Source: Triplophysa rosa
Lineage: Eukaryota; Chordata; Actinopteri; Cypriniformes; Nemacheilidae
DNA: 64,000 nt
Reading direction: 5' to 3'
Assembly: GCF_024868665.1 (NCBI RefSeq)
Contig: NC_079913.1
Span: forward strand, 13,295,189-13,359,188
The first letter of the stretch is position 1. Each line of letters opens with the position of its first letter. Positions 1 through 25,045 of the stretch are shown here, piece by piece. Position numbers and translations under genes: made by a program. The notes beneath the pieces were generated by a model that ran no database searches, was not told where the DNA came from, and worked only from the letters and a program-made list of their open reading frames with translations.

Positions 1-9394
<9,394 letters not shown>

Positions 9395-9850
9395 AACGCA
9401 CATATGCATTCACAGTCAAACTCCAGTTTTGCGCAAAATATATTTATTTAAATGTACAAGACAGTATTTAGTAGTTGAACTGAACTGTTGTTAAAAGAAT
9501 AGTTTACCCAAAAATGAAGTTCCTTTTGTGCATCTGTGGGACTTACTTTTGTGAAACAATTTTAGCAGAATGCTCAAGTTACTTTTTGCTATATTATTAA
9601 GGTAAACATTTGTGAAAACGGTTACCTTAAAATTAGTTGTCCATCTTTCAAGGCCTTGCGATAGATTTGTGTTTTGTTGACTGAAATGTAAGTCATTATT
9701 TACTGAAAATCTTGCGGGTGCTGATAGGTTTGTCAGTGTCATGCGGCGCTGCTACGTCATAGTACCGCGAGAGCGATGCAAACGCATACGGAGCAGTCGG
9801 CTCGCGATTCTCGCGGTGATGTGATGTCAAACGATGGTCTGAGTGGCGCG

Positions 9851-10010
9851 TGTCGGTACACGATCCGGGATGCCTGCACGATCCGTTCTGCGCATGCGCA
9901 TAATGACGTAGTAAACAACTTCACGGTTTCTGTCGGTACACGATCCGGGATGCCTGCACGATCCGTTCTGCGCATGCGCATAATGACGTAGTAAACAACT
10001 TCACGGTTTC
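9851..10010. repeat. Perfect 80-bp tandem duplication
   Basis: Units 9851-9930 and 9931-10010 are identical base for base. Each starts TGTCGGTACACGATCCGGGA and ends CAACTTCACGGTTTC. Each contains the palindromic core TGCGCATGCGCA. Confidence 0.95.
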
Positions 10011-10732
10011 CCTACACTATTGGTATCAAGCATGCGATGAAACGCTTGACGGCCAGACGGCACAACTGGCGGCATATTTTTGTAGGCTACGTCGTGTTTT
10101 TCATTTAACAGTTCACGGCGGGTCTATTTTGATGTTTTAAAATGTAGCTTACGCTATGCATTACGATGTGTTTACGTGGTTGCCAATCCAAAATAATAAA
10201 GGAGTTGTTACATGAACATACACGATTTTGGTTACATGTGGAATAAAGTCTGAGTCTTGAGAGTCTGTCACTGCAAACCTTCAGTTTCCTCCATACTCCC
10301 CTTTGCGATTCATTGCTGCATGGCATTAGGCCTACTTAACTTGCCGTGTTTCGATCTGAGGTCAGTAGTATTGTCAAAGACGGTTTTTATTAAAAGCTGC
10401 TAATATTAGTTCACTTTAAATCGACTCGTTTTGTATTAGTATGGGTCTATATATAGGCTAATATATCTATCTATATAATCTAAATGAGGAATAATCCCTT
10501 CAATGGTGGTTACAGAACACAATAAGGAACATAATATGCATTTCCGCCTAGACTATCTGCACTTACATGAAGAAAGAACTACAAACAAGTCTGGGGAAAC
10601 GTTACAGAGTATTTCAACGCATAGTGTGCACACAGAAGTGACATGAGACCAGAGGTGGACAGTAGTGAAAGTCGCGGTACAAAGGTGCTCAAGCGTGGAA
10701 CAGATCGTGCAGTGTCGTCGCTAAACAGAATT

Positions 10733-10798
10733 GTCTACTACGTCATTATGCGCATGCGCAGAACGGATCGTGCAGGCATCCCGGATCGTGTACCGACA
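10733..10798. repeat. Inverted copy of the 80-bp unit
   Basis: Reads TACGTCATTATGCGCATGCG onward to CGGATCGTGTACCGACA, the reverse complement of the first 65 or so bases of the 9851 unit. It marks the far end of the nested element. Confidence 0.9.
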
Positions 10799-11462
10799 GC
10801 GCGTATGAAGTCGAACGAGCCGAATGTGTAGGTATCACTGATGTCAAACCTATTGAAATTTGCACCTTGTACTCAGGCAACCTTTTTGAATACGCACAAA
10901 AAGAAAATGATATTGAAGAGCCGCAACGCACAGGAAATAATGTTAGATAATATTACTTAAATTGAATCAAGTAATGACTTAAAATATAGTCAAATCTATC
11001 ATATGGCTATAGTGAATACGTGAAAGATTGTGCCATAGTCATATGGGTCACTTCAGTGGTCACTCGTAACTTTTATTATATGGAAAAAAATATTTTGTTT
11101 CAAGACAAAATGTAATTGGTTCATAAAAGCATTAGCGTAAGTGAAAAAATGACAGTATTTTAGGTTTTTGGGTTAACTATTTCTTTAAGGGAATGCAACC
11201 GTATAGCATAGATTCAGCATGAAATTACTATGCATGGGTATAGGCCAGTGCCCAAATACAACATCTATTTTCGAAGTGAGCGAGATACAGGCTTTTTACT
11301 CATTTGTACTCTGTGTAATGAATGAGAAAATATGAAGAGTATGGATGCTTGGCTTTACACACTGCTGAAGGACTTTTGCGAGAAAACAAACACAAGAATA
11401 CGCAAAGCTTTTCCAGTTTCTTTGATATTTGTACAATATCAAAAGGGCTGTCTCATCTAGTA

Positions 11463-11731
11463 GCAGTTGTGGCCTAATGGTTAGAGAGTCGGACTCATGA
11501 CCAGAAGGTTGCCGGTTTGATTCCCAGGGCCGGCGGGTAACAACTGAGGTGCCCTTGAGCAAGGCACCTTACCCCTACTTGCTCCCCGGGCGCTGTAGTG
11601 ATAGCTGCCCACTGCTCCGGGGGTACGTGTGTTCACTACTCTCTGGATGGGTTAAATGCAGAGGTCACATTTCGTTGCCTTGTACATGTGCAATGACAAT
11701 AAATTGAATCTAAATCTAAAAAAAAAAAAAA
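11463..11731 (+). mobile_element. tRNA-derived SINE
   Basis: The head has tRNA-like promoter boxes (A-box region TGGCCTAATGGTTAGAGAG, B-box region GGTTTGATTCC). The body carries GCAAGGCACCTTACCCC and GCTGCCCACTGCTCCGGG. It ends with AATAAATTGAATCTAAATCT and a run of A. The 3' body, length and A tail show a retroposed SINE rather than a tRNA gene. Confidence 0.85.
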
Positions 11732-13245
11732 ATCTAACTGTATAACATTTTGAGTTTTTTTAATAAAAGGAATTGAAAGATGCTTCATTTTATGTGCTAG
11801 TCCAGCAGCTCGTGCAAACTTTGAAACAAATATTTTCAGTCTTGTTTTAGTATGCAATGAAAATGTGTACATTTCTCATAAAATCTTAATATTAAGCCGT
11901 ACATTACAAAAGCCTTATAAAACATTTAGAGGGAGAAAGGCGTTGTCTTGATACCATATTTTATATTGTATACCTTAAAGTCCCTTGAACCGAAAGTTGT
12001 GATCGCTTTACCTCCGTATTTTGACGCATTTACGAGTGAAATGGAATTTTGAATGAAAAAATATTGGGCGTGGCTTTCTCTGCGATTTGATTGGATGTTC
12101 AAAAACAGTCGTTGCATTTTGAAATGAAACTGGCAGCAGACGGACACTTGAAGGGGAGGAGTTAACGGATGCTCCGCCCAAGCCGTCTTACATACCTCAT
12201 CTAAGATCATTACAGGACGGAAGTGCATTTTCAGATTTTAGCAAAAGATTATGAGGGTACACGATTTTTAAAAAGAGAATGACCCACATTGATAAACTAT
12301 TTACAATAAACGCTGAGATATTTAATGAAAAAATAGGCACTGTAATTTTTTATTTCACTGGGACTTTAAACTCATCACGAGTTTTAAGACAGTCTTTATG
12401 GCATTAAAGAAAACAACCAACAAGTTGTTTAGAAAAATGCAAAAATATTCTCCTTTTATTGAGGTAAATTTCTCTATGAATTGAGGTATCAATTTGCATA
12501 GTTACATGTCTATACCTGCTCGAGAGTGAAGTAGGAAAATGAATTATTAGGAACAATAACCTAGACAAACATACGTCGTACGATATGTGAGCAGGGGTGT
12601 GTGTGTGTGCGCGCGCGAGTTGCAGAAACGCATACATCCAACAAAAAAACAGACAACCGTCTAACAACATACACACCAAAATGAGCAGTATATGATACAG
12701 CATACACGTTTTCTGCTGGTGAAAACATCTTTTACATTTTCCTTTAAAATGGAAAAACATTTACCCAAATACCAGGTATAAAACTACATTCGGCCAAGGT
12801 GACATAAAAAGTCCTGAATTGTTGCGAATTGTGTTTTAAACTAGTCACAAAATCCTTTCACAATCGTAACGCAAACATAATGTGATATTAAGAGATGTCT
12901 TGATCTTGTTTTTTCATACTAACATATCATGGCTCGGTACACATTCAAACTCTCAACTTTGGTTCGTGGACAACATTCAGTATTAAACAGGACACACATG
13001 CAAAGGACCGTTATCACTTTCTTCATACATACAGACACAAAATGCCAGTCACCGCAAGAATGCCTCGCACCAAAATCTGTCATTTGTATAACTTTAAGGC
13101 ATGAGTGTGCGTATTACAAAAACAAACACTCTCAGCAACTGCTGTACACTAGAATAAAAAAGAAACACGTGCTAACCAGCTCGAAATCTATATCAACAGA
13201 ATGTACAAATTACAGTCTCTGGGCTGACGGGCTGCTCGGCAGGGG

Positions 13246-16200
13246 TCAGAGGTCACTGGCTTTGATTTTGTCCTGAGAGTTCCGCTGTGTATAGAAGAGA
13301 ATGTAGGCCTGGGCCTTGCACACTTCCTCCACGGCACACACACTCAGTTTAGAGTCATTACAGTGTACCCAAAACCCTGAGGAGTAAGAGAAAAAGAGGC
13401 ATTAACTGAGTGTTATGTTCGTAATAACAGTAACAGTAAACTAAAATAATTCAGACAATGTTACTGACTTGTGTCAGTCTGATAAAGACCAAGATTCAAA
13501 TAAACTAAATATTGATTTGGATTAAAGAAATAGATTCAACATTTGGAAAAATTATAATGATATATTCTGAAAGATTAGAACCTCAGCTTTCTAACTAGTC
13601 CCATCAATTTTGCATTTATGTCACATAAATGAACATAATAAGGTCTGAATTCGTCTATCTAACTATCACAGTATTGTTATCTCAAAGCATCATTTCACTG
13701 AGCCGTAATGCAATAAATGGCAGGTCATAAAATCCATCTCTTGATATTAAATCTTGTCTTAACTAGATTTATTGTAGCTGCAACAAGGGTCAGGACATTT
13801 TAAACTGCTTTATTTCTATTTCTGGCTTGTTTCGCCTATTGTGAAATTACACCTGTCCAAAATCTGGCTCTATATAACATGTGAGCCTGTTAGGACACAG
13901 TTAAATTAACCAAAATATTTCAGAAATATTTCATTTCACAGATTTCATGTGGACCTGTAAATAACATATCAATAAACAGTACCTATTAAGTATGGAAGCG
14001 CTCGACTGAAATGTTTCTAATAATCTTAAAGGGATAGTACACCCAAAAATGAAAATGCTGTCATCATTTGCTCACTCTCAGATTGTTCCAAACCTGTATA
14101 AATATCTTTGTTCTGCTGAACACAAAGGAGGATATTTAGAAGAATGCCGTAACCAAACAGACCTCATCCCCCATTTACTGCCATAGTAGGGAAAATAAAT
14201 ACTATGGGAGTCAATGGGGGATGGGATCTATTTGTTACTGACATTCTTCCAAATATCTTCCTTTGTGTTTAGCAGAACAAAGAAAATTATACAGGTTTGG
14301 AACAACCTGAGGGTGACTAAATTCTTGGGTGAACTATCCCTAAAATATAACTAAAGAAGAAGTAATGTAAACAGTAGTGACATTCTAAATATCAACAGTA
14401 ATTTTGATTCTAAATAAGCAGTGTTTTACCTCCTTCTGTATTATAACAAAAGGCTGTGTAATGGCCAGAGCCAAATCCTTTCCCATGATGCATCACGACA
14501 GCAGAGAGCTGGTAGAGGAAGTGTTGAGGGTGGAGCGAGTTACTGGAGTCCTTGCAGCAATACGGTTCCATGTCTAGCTCCTGCTCGAACTGAACGTGAA
14601 CGCCAATCTTCTCCCTGTGATTTCGCCCAGACCACCTGAACATACACACCCAGGATACCAATTACAGACCCATTTGGAAAATTCAACAGTTCCTGCTCAG
14701 GTAAATGTTTATGAAGTACCTGAAGCGTTTGAGGTGCAGTCTGAGAACATGAGGCAGCTTGTGGACCATCAGCTGTTTCTGTGCTTCAGTTAGAACCACC
14801 TGCTTTGAACAAAATCGCCGCTGTTTGCCTTAAAGGAACAATACGGCATTTTTAGGAGGATATATTGACAGAAATACAATATAATATACAAAACTATTTC
14901 TTCAGAGGTGTATAAAGACCTTACGTAATGAACCATTAAGTTTGCAATACCTTAGAATAAGCTATTTATATCTACATACAGAGCGGGCCTACATACATTG
15001 AATTCGCCGCCATGTTTTGTACAGCAGCCCTAAACGGACAAACAACTCTACAACGCGCGTTTCCTCTTCCTCTCCGCTGCGGTATCGTGGTGAAACGGAT
15101 CGCGGGAAGATCCGTGATCCATACGGATCGTGCTCTCCGGTGCGGAACGCATGTGACCCGCGGATTAACTGAAAGTTTATTCATCATTGAGTAAAAGAAT
15201 AAAACGCACTCTCACTCGCTCTCCAGTTTCAGCTCCAGCGCTCTCTCTCTCTCTCTCCAGTATCTGGACGAGTACAATATTAAAGCGGTTCCAGATAAAC
15301 AATGACGCTCAAAACTGCTCTGTCACACAGCTAATATTACAACAACAACATATATTGGTATGTTAGTATGTTACTCACATACTGATCCGAATCAAAGCAT
15401 CCTCCTCGGGGATGATTTTAAGACGTTCTTTCTCTCCAACGTCTCTGCTGGAAAGTATCTCCATAGATATCTGTGGTGAGTACATATCTGCTAACGTGTC
15501 TCTGCTGTAAAGTCTTTATAATATTAACACAGGTCCTAGCTCCTGCCTGACTTTTATCCTTCTTTTTAAACTTAAAATCCACAAACCTTTTATTTTATGT
15601 AATACACATTCATCGCTCTTTCTACAGTCTTTCTAATGCCCGCAAAATCTCTTCCCTGCGTCAACATGAGAACGACATATGTTTGTACTGTGGTGGCCAC
15701 CGTCGTGTTTGGACTGAGCGATTCGTGGAAAATCTATAATACAACGCTAGTGGCCGCTGATTTTCAAGAACTGCGCCTTTAAAAAGACAGTGAAAATGTG
15801 CATAATTTATTTGTGTTGTCTAAAAAGTCCTCAAAAGGCAGAAAATGTTCACACAGTAGAAATGTTCATTGTCATTTTATTTCTGTCATATTATTTGTGT
15901 CACGATATTCTTGTAAGTTAAAGAGATAGTTCACCCAAATATTTAAATTCTTTAAACATTTACTTACATTCACGTCATTCCCAAGCTGTATGAACACAAA
16001 AGATAGTTTAAATAACGTTGGGCATACCAAACAACCTGACTTCCATTTGATGGACACGGAGACATTTTTTCTTTTTTGTTTCACAGAAGAAAACAATCAT
16101 GCACAGGTTTTGATCGACAGAATAAAGGGTGAATAAATGATGAGAGAAATCTTTTTTCAGGTGAACTATCACTTTAATATATATACTTCACTAGTTTTCC

Positions 16201-19200
16201 TAAATCCACATTGTATCATATCCAACTTACTATTGCAGTGGTCACAAGCATATATGGCTCCCTCCAAAGCCTCCGTTTCTGTAAACTTGGCAAGCATCTC
16301 CGTCAACCCACATGGAACCTGTGCAGCATCCTTACTGTTGCTGTGGTAACGCTCCGGAAACTCCAATGAAAGATCCCAGAACGGTTCTATTGTGTTTGAG
16401 CGATGATCGCATGCTAAACACCGCACCTAAAAGAAAAGCACATTTCCACCAAAATTCTTTCTGATGTCATGCATATAGTTAGCCAACATATCTTGTTTAA
16501 AGGGATAGTTCACCCGCCAGTTTTTTTATAAAATTATTTGCCCTAATGTCATTCAGGATCTGTATATACACTTTTTTTGAGGAATGTCTACATGAAATAG
16601 AAGTCATTACAGGACTTCAAGCCGATTTTGTTTGGTTTGTTTTTCAAAACATTATCTTTTGTGTTCTGGACAAGAAAATCATTCAGGTTTGGAATGACAT
16701 GACTTTGAGTAAATGAAAAAATTTGGGTGAACTAGCTCTTTAACAGCTCAGACATTCTCAAGTGGTCGTAACCACCAAAGTAATGCAACAATGACTATGT
16801 TTACATGCACCCTCATAATGCGATTATAATAGGATTCTGGCAATATTGTGATTACACTTTACCTCATGTAAACGCAATCATTCGATTTAATGCGATTAAG
16901 CTTGTAATCGCAGTAAGCATAATCGAAGTAACATATGTGGCTTACGCTGGTATTAATCGCAATAAGAAGGCATGTAAACACCTTATCGCATTTATGCTGC
17001 TCTGACCAAGGTGCACATGCGCTTCTGTCACGCACCTTAAGCGCAAATTCACGGTAAACATGACAGTCTAAAGTTTTACTGTCAACACAACTCGCTGCCA
17101 GCAGTCTCTGCTCCTTATCTTCACACAGAAACAGCGCGAACGCGATGACAGCATACGCAAACGCTGCAGAGACATTTTCATCATATTTCTGTATTTATCA
17201 CAGCGCCTAATAACCATGAATCAAATCCGGAGGAAGGCGTTTAGCATTTGACGCGATTCACGTGAATATATTAAAACAATAGCCAGTAACACGCCTACTG
17301 TACCCAAGAGCATCGTTTGTACTGTGTATTATAGCAAATAATCAGAATAATTAAAACTGCATAGAAACAGGAGTGAAGAAGTTTGCTCATGTCATGTAAA
17401 CATGTTACTGCGATTAAGTCCTTACTCTAATTATTGGAAATAATCGCATTATCGGTACACACGTGAACATAGTCAATGTCTTTGTACAAGCATTTTACTC
17501 GAATAGTTGTTTCTAACGTAAATATAAGTGCATGTTGGACTGGATGGTGTGCATGCCATCATCACCTGACTGAGCAGCTGTCCGTGAAAGATGGTGTTGA
17601 CCACGCTGAGCACCTGTTTGATAAGCCGTCTCTGATTGGCCGGCACGGTGGCGGGCGTTAGCGTTCTGGTCCGTTCCAGCTCATGCTGGACTTTATCTAA
17701 AAGTTCACAAAGAAATTCCTGCGCGTCCTGCTGCGCGTATCCTCGAAACGCCGGGATCAGCTGCCACACGGAGTGCAGCATTGCGAACGGCGACACCAGG
17801 GCCCACTTCCCCGACCACATCACTTGAAACAGCGTGTGTAACTCGTGACAAAGCGAGATGTGTTTGGAGCTCGGCTCCTTGGGTTGGATGAGCTCCATGT
17901 TTCGTGAGCGTGAGGCTCCTCCGCTGAGCCCCGACCCCTGGTTGGAGCCTTTAGGCTGAGACACGTGCTGACTGGAGAGTCCTAACTTACGGCTCACCGC
18001 AGAGGCTAGCAGTTCCAGTGCCTGGTTCAGGTCCAGCCTCAAAAAGCACTCCCGAAATACATGCAAGTGACTCAGAACCTGCAAAATAGAGTTCATGTAG
18101 CACGTATTGCCGAGGTTACGCAAACCAGTCACTCCTGGTGTGACGGTGGGTCGGCGTTTGATTGGAGAATCGCCTGTTTTAGGTGGGGGTGGCCGAGTCC
18201 TTTTGGCCTTCGTTGATGTACGAGGCCTCTGTTGAGGCTTTCTGTCTTTAGCAGTTTGTGGAGTAGGGGTGGAGATGCGAGCGGGGGCAGACCTTCGTGT
18301 TGTGGATTTGGTGCTTATGGCTGACGTTGGTGTGGAAGCCGACGCAGCTTTAATGCTCTGCCGACGAATGCGACAGCTCTTCCTTGGAGGCGCGCTTTCA
18401 AGCTCCTCTCTGGCTTGCCGTTTAAGTTCCCGCCTTCTCTCCCGTGCCTCCCTTTTCTTCTCCTCTTCTTCCTCCTGTTGCCGTTCTTCTTCCAATCGCA
18501 TCTGGCCCCGTTCCGTCTGCACAAACCACAAGCGGAAGACGCGACCAATAAGGGCACGCCGGCGGTGCCAGAGTGCCGTGAACATGCGGTCCTCATCGCG
18601 CAGCTGCAGCTCCTGCGTGCTGGGGGACAGCTGGTCTCCAGCGGTGGAGGACGATCGTAGGGTACGGCCACTGCGTGTGGTGACTTCATAGCACTGGCTC
18701 TTAATAGCGCTCAACGTGCTACGCAACAGCTTTAAGTCACCGGTTGCATTATCGTTAAGAACGTAGTCGTCGCACAAGTAGCAGTACACGTACAATTCGT
18801 TCACCTCCAGGGCCAGGGGGTGGTGCTGCTCCTATATAAAATAAAAAAATATATATTTTCCACATATTTAGATATAGACCAATGGTTATAATTGGGTTTT
18901 TTTGCCCATCACTTCAAACTAACGTAATCGGTTGCGCAAATGTTGCCATATTGAGGTGCTCAAACAAACGCAATCAATTCATTTCTAGGGAAGTTGTCTC
19001 TGCATATTTAAAAATTATATCATTTTGGCATATGAATAAATGGCAAACTATATGGTGAGTCTCCCAAACCTTAAAGTGCTGAAGCGCATGCTCCTCTATG
19101 TACCGTCCGCACGCCACATGTGAACAGCTGAGGCATGCCCACACGGACTCTGTGGTGTTGCAGTCCACACAGTGCCATTTCTGCGGGTTCAGGATGGAGT

Positions 19201-19246
19201 GGTCCTGAGCGAGCCTTAAGCGACCCACATGCTTACACCTATCCAT
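13246..19246 (-). CDS. usp44: Ubiquitin carboxyl-terminal hydrolase 44
   Basis: Nuclear deubiquitinase known for restraining the anaphase-promoting complex (CDC20) and removing histone H2B ubiquitin. Coding exons, 5' to 3': 19246-19070, 18831-17566, 16426-16231, 14828-14720, 14635-14430 and 13376-13246 (TGA). They sum to 695 codons in frame, giving 694 residues against about 712 in human. The N-terminal ZnF-UBP has its Cys/His ligands ([30 protein letters not shown]). The long second exon carries a basic, low-complexity linker. The USP domain follows with catalytic Cys in [13 protein letters not shown], the zinc pair CLACD/CDHCN, catalytic His in [13 protein letters not shown] and Asp in HCNDSKL. 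I chose ATG 19246 because the protein then begins MDRCKHVG. Exon 1 has a weak donor (AAG/GTTTGG). No lesions seen. Confidence 0.95.
14028..14345. mobile_element. Cyprinid-type MITE copy
   Basis: Complete copy: AAAGGGATAGTACACCCAAA at the left, TTGGGTGAACTATCCCTAAA at the right. It lies in the last usp44 intron. Confidence 0.85.
14832..15785. mobile_element. Long interspersed repeat of fish type
   Basis: Starts TTAAAGGAACAATACGGCAT just outside usp44 exon 4 and ends near GAACTGCGCCTTTAAAAA. It contains phrases I recognise from many fish genomes (CAGCAGCCCTAAACGGACAA, CGCCGCCATGTTTTGTAC). A CT-rich run lies at 15240-15258. No transposase frame is present; class unknown. Confidence 0.5.
15918..16177. 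mobile_element. Cyprinid-type MITE copy
   Basis: Left end TTAAAGAGATAGTTCACCCA, right end CAGGTGAACTATCACTTTAA. It lies in a usp44 intron. Confidence 0.8.
16498..16744. mobile_element. Cyprinid-type MITE copy
   Basis: Left end TTAAAGGGATAGTTCACCCG, right end TTTGGGTGAACTAGCTCTTT. It is only about 70 bases from usp44 exon 3. Confidence 0.8.
16792..17474. mobile_element. Inverted-repeat DNA transposon, non-autonomous
   Basis: 683-bp unit bounded by TGACTATGTTTACATGCA and the inverse CGTGAACATAGTCA. Longer sub-terminal complementarity is rich in GCGATTA / TAATCGC. No coding capacity. It abuts usp44 exon 2. Confidence 0.75.
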
Positions 19247-19267
19247 CACAGGGAGTCCCTGCCCTTC

Positions 19268-19321
19268 TCACATCACCATGGTGATGGCAGACAGCGATGA
19301 ATCCAGCTCCTTCCAAGGCAT
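19268..19321 (-). other. Upstream ORF in usp44 5' UTR
   Basis: After an acceptor at 19332-19333 the transcript contains ATG at 19321, followed by 16 further codons and a TGA at 19268 (MPWKELDSSLSAITMVM). This is 21 bases before the usp44 start. It could limit translation of usp44. It is read directly, but translation is inferred. Confidence 0.5.
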
Positions 19322-20786
19322 GGTGGATAATCTGCATTAAAAAGGATCAGTGTGGTCATGATTTTGTGATCTTTGTATTTTTAGTGTTTTCTTACTGAAT
19401 GGTATTGACCTTGGTTGCATTGTCAGTGTTCATGAAGAACAAAAGAACAGAATCAACACAAATTTTATTGTTTGCATTTTCTGTATTGTTGTGTGAAACA
19501 CCAATTCTGTATCAAATCCAGAGAACAGCAGGACGTATAGTGATAGTTTTCCCTCCAAACCCACAGAGTGATAAAACTAAAAAAAAAAAGGATATGATGT
19601 CTCCAATATGATGTTCATATTGACACATGCACGCACGCACACAAACTACAGTTCATCTATTCACTAAAATGTTCCTCACAATCTTAAAACTATTTTGATT
19701 TAAAGGTTTGCATGAACGTTTTTGTAGAAAAATATGCAAATATTTATTATATATAATATTTATAATACATATTTTTTTACTACAAAACAACAAATGGATG
19801 ACTTGGCCTAATAGTAAGAATAATGACAGCTACCATTACAAATCTCAGGGTGATACTTCGAAAAGTTAGCTGATAAAAAGCCAAGAGTACATCTCTGAAA
19901 ATTCAAGGCTTCCATTGTCCTTTTAAAAAGAACATGATACTACCAGTTCCAAGTAAAAAACATGCCATTAAGATTCTACTTTGAAATATGTCATTATCTT
20001 ACAGCTCACTCTACATACATGTATCACGGTATTTGTACACAAACCACAGCATTTTCTTCTCCATAAACATGTTAGTAAAATGCCCAACAAATTCTAAAAC
20101 AGAAACATGCTTCTGTATCAGCTACTTACTAGCCTAGCATATAAACAACCCGGCTTCAGCAAGCGTGTGTCCCTTTATTTAGCTCCAGAGACGGCTGGTT
20201 ACCTGTGTCGAAATAATGTCCATGTTCCTTTGGGGCCCACGTGTGTTCAACAAAAACAAACCAATCGCCATTGAAATAATTTACTTTGTTGACATTAACG
20301 TTACAAGGATTTAGGACGTTTACAATAGCTACGTGGAACCTTGCTTGTATAAATGTCTTCATAGAAACAACCAGCGCTTGTCCGTATCACTCAAGATTTC
20401 TCAATAAATCAGATCTCGAGTTGCAGTGAGGGAGTGCTGATTTCATTTAACCAAGTTAAAGAAAATCAGTTTGACTTTGAAGGTGTTTAGGCGCGCTAGT
20501 TATGAATGCTCCATGCTTGACTTGCCCTTACCTACCCAGTTTCAAAAAGCTAAACTGGTTAGCAACTCGGCTCATATCCGACAACTAGTTTAGTGTCTTC
20601 AATCAGCCTGGTACAGAGGAATGTTAACCAGCACACGGGGTGCTAGTGTGCTAATGCTAAAAAACATAGGACCAGAGTGAGTACAAGGTGTTGGGCAACT
20701 GGAATGTACTGATTAGGTTTTATTCCCACCACTGATGTGAACGCGATGTGTTCGGAGGTGTTTTAAAACGGCGTTTTTCCACTAAC

Positions 20787-20840
20787 CTGAATTTTCTTCA
20801 AGCGCTGATTACTTGTGGGGTACAACAGCGAGCGCCATCT
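20787..20840 (-). promoter_or_regulatory. Putative usp44 non-coding first exon
   Basis: On the minus strand a YY1-like AAGATGGCGCTCGC is followed by about 45 bases ending GAAAATTCAG and a GT donor (GTTAGTGG). The matching acceptor is at 19332-19333, in front of the usp44 start. This fits a 5' UTR exon, but transcript evidence is needed. Confidence 0.5.
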
Positions 20841-20874
20841 TGTCTGTACACTTGTCGCGTGGAGCGTCCCTCCG

Positions 20875-20882
20875 TGACGTCA
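20875..20882. promoter_or_regulatory. CRE palindrome in CpG-rich promoter
   Basis: A perfect TGACGTCA lies in the most CpG-dense stretch between usp44 and depdc4 (about 20820-20920). It is some 35 bases upstream of the presumed usp44 first exon. CREB/ATF binding is inference. Confidence 0.5.
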
Positions 20883-21504
20883 CACCGGAGAGGACACACA
20901 CACACGAGTTGCCGCTGAGTAGAGACCCCTCTAAACATTTTCATATTTACTGCGGTTGCCGATTAAAATGAGGAACGTCCCGTAAAAGTTTAAACACAGC
21001 TGTAAAGGCATTTTATGTGTGTGTGACTGCTGTTTACGTGTCACCCTGAGAGAAACCGCAAGAGTTGCGCAATATACCTCATACAATCCTTATTATGTCG
21101 TACTAGAAAAAGTAAGTTAGTCTGATCTCATACGTACTTGTTTGTTAGTGGACTCTCTCGCAGAGTTGAATAAAATAAACAGTATCAAATACATAATTGA
21201 GAGGTATTGCTGATCACTAAAATATTATATTTTATTTAAGCTGTTTATATTTTAATTAAAAATTTACATTTTATAGAATACGTGAATAAAAAAAAACGAG
21301 GACAATGAGACAGAACCTAGTGTACCGATAAAAAAACATTAAAAATACAGATATTCTTCATTACACAGAAAGAAAATCTTTCGGTGGGATTTTAGTTAAC
21401 AAACAGAGGACGGACGGCGCACAAGGTTCATTCGAATTCAAACTGATCTCAGACCAGCATTCACGAGTGTAGCCGCTGGAAATGACGTAATTTCCGATTC
21501 GGTG

Positions 21505-25045
<3,541 letters not shown>

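Larger units (their letters stand above)
9491..11190. mobile_element. MITE interrupted by a nested inverted-repeat element
   Basis: The left end (AAAAGAATAGTTTACCCAAA at 9494) and right end (TTTTTGGGTTAACTATTTCT up to 11190) match the two ends of the common MITE seen elsewhere at about 300 bp. Here they lie 1.7 kb apart. The interior holds a second element whose sub-terminal repeats face each other (9851-10010 and 10733-10798). The simplest reading is one element inserted into the other. Confidence 0.6.
9395..13245. other. metap2/usp44 convergent intergenic region
   Basis: Holds the 3' UTRs of both genes, a nested transposon (9491-11190) and a tRNA-derived SINE (11463-11731). A TTTATT at 12455-12460 (AATAAA on the minus strand) is a candidate poly(A) signal for usp44. 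I see no additional gene. Open frames here lack family signatures. Confidence 0.6.

Noticed and set aside
9851..10010. CRISPR-like direct repeats
   Set aside because: Only two adjacent identical units, no spacers, and a vertebrate genome; it is a tandem duplication of a transposon arm.
11463..11560. tRNA gene
   Set aside because: A- and B-box motifs are present, but the following SINE body and A tail show a retroposon; no clean cloverleaf was seen.
18269..18691. Long plus-strand frames opposite usp44 exon 2
   Set aside because: They are antisense shadows of the basic, low-complexity linker exon of usp44 and have no family signature.
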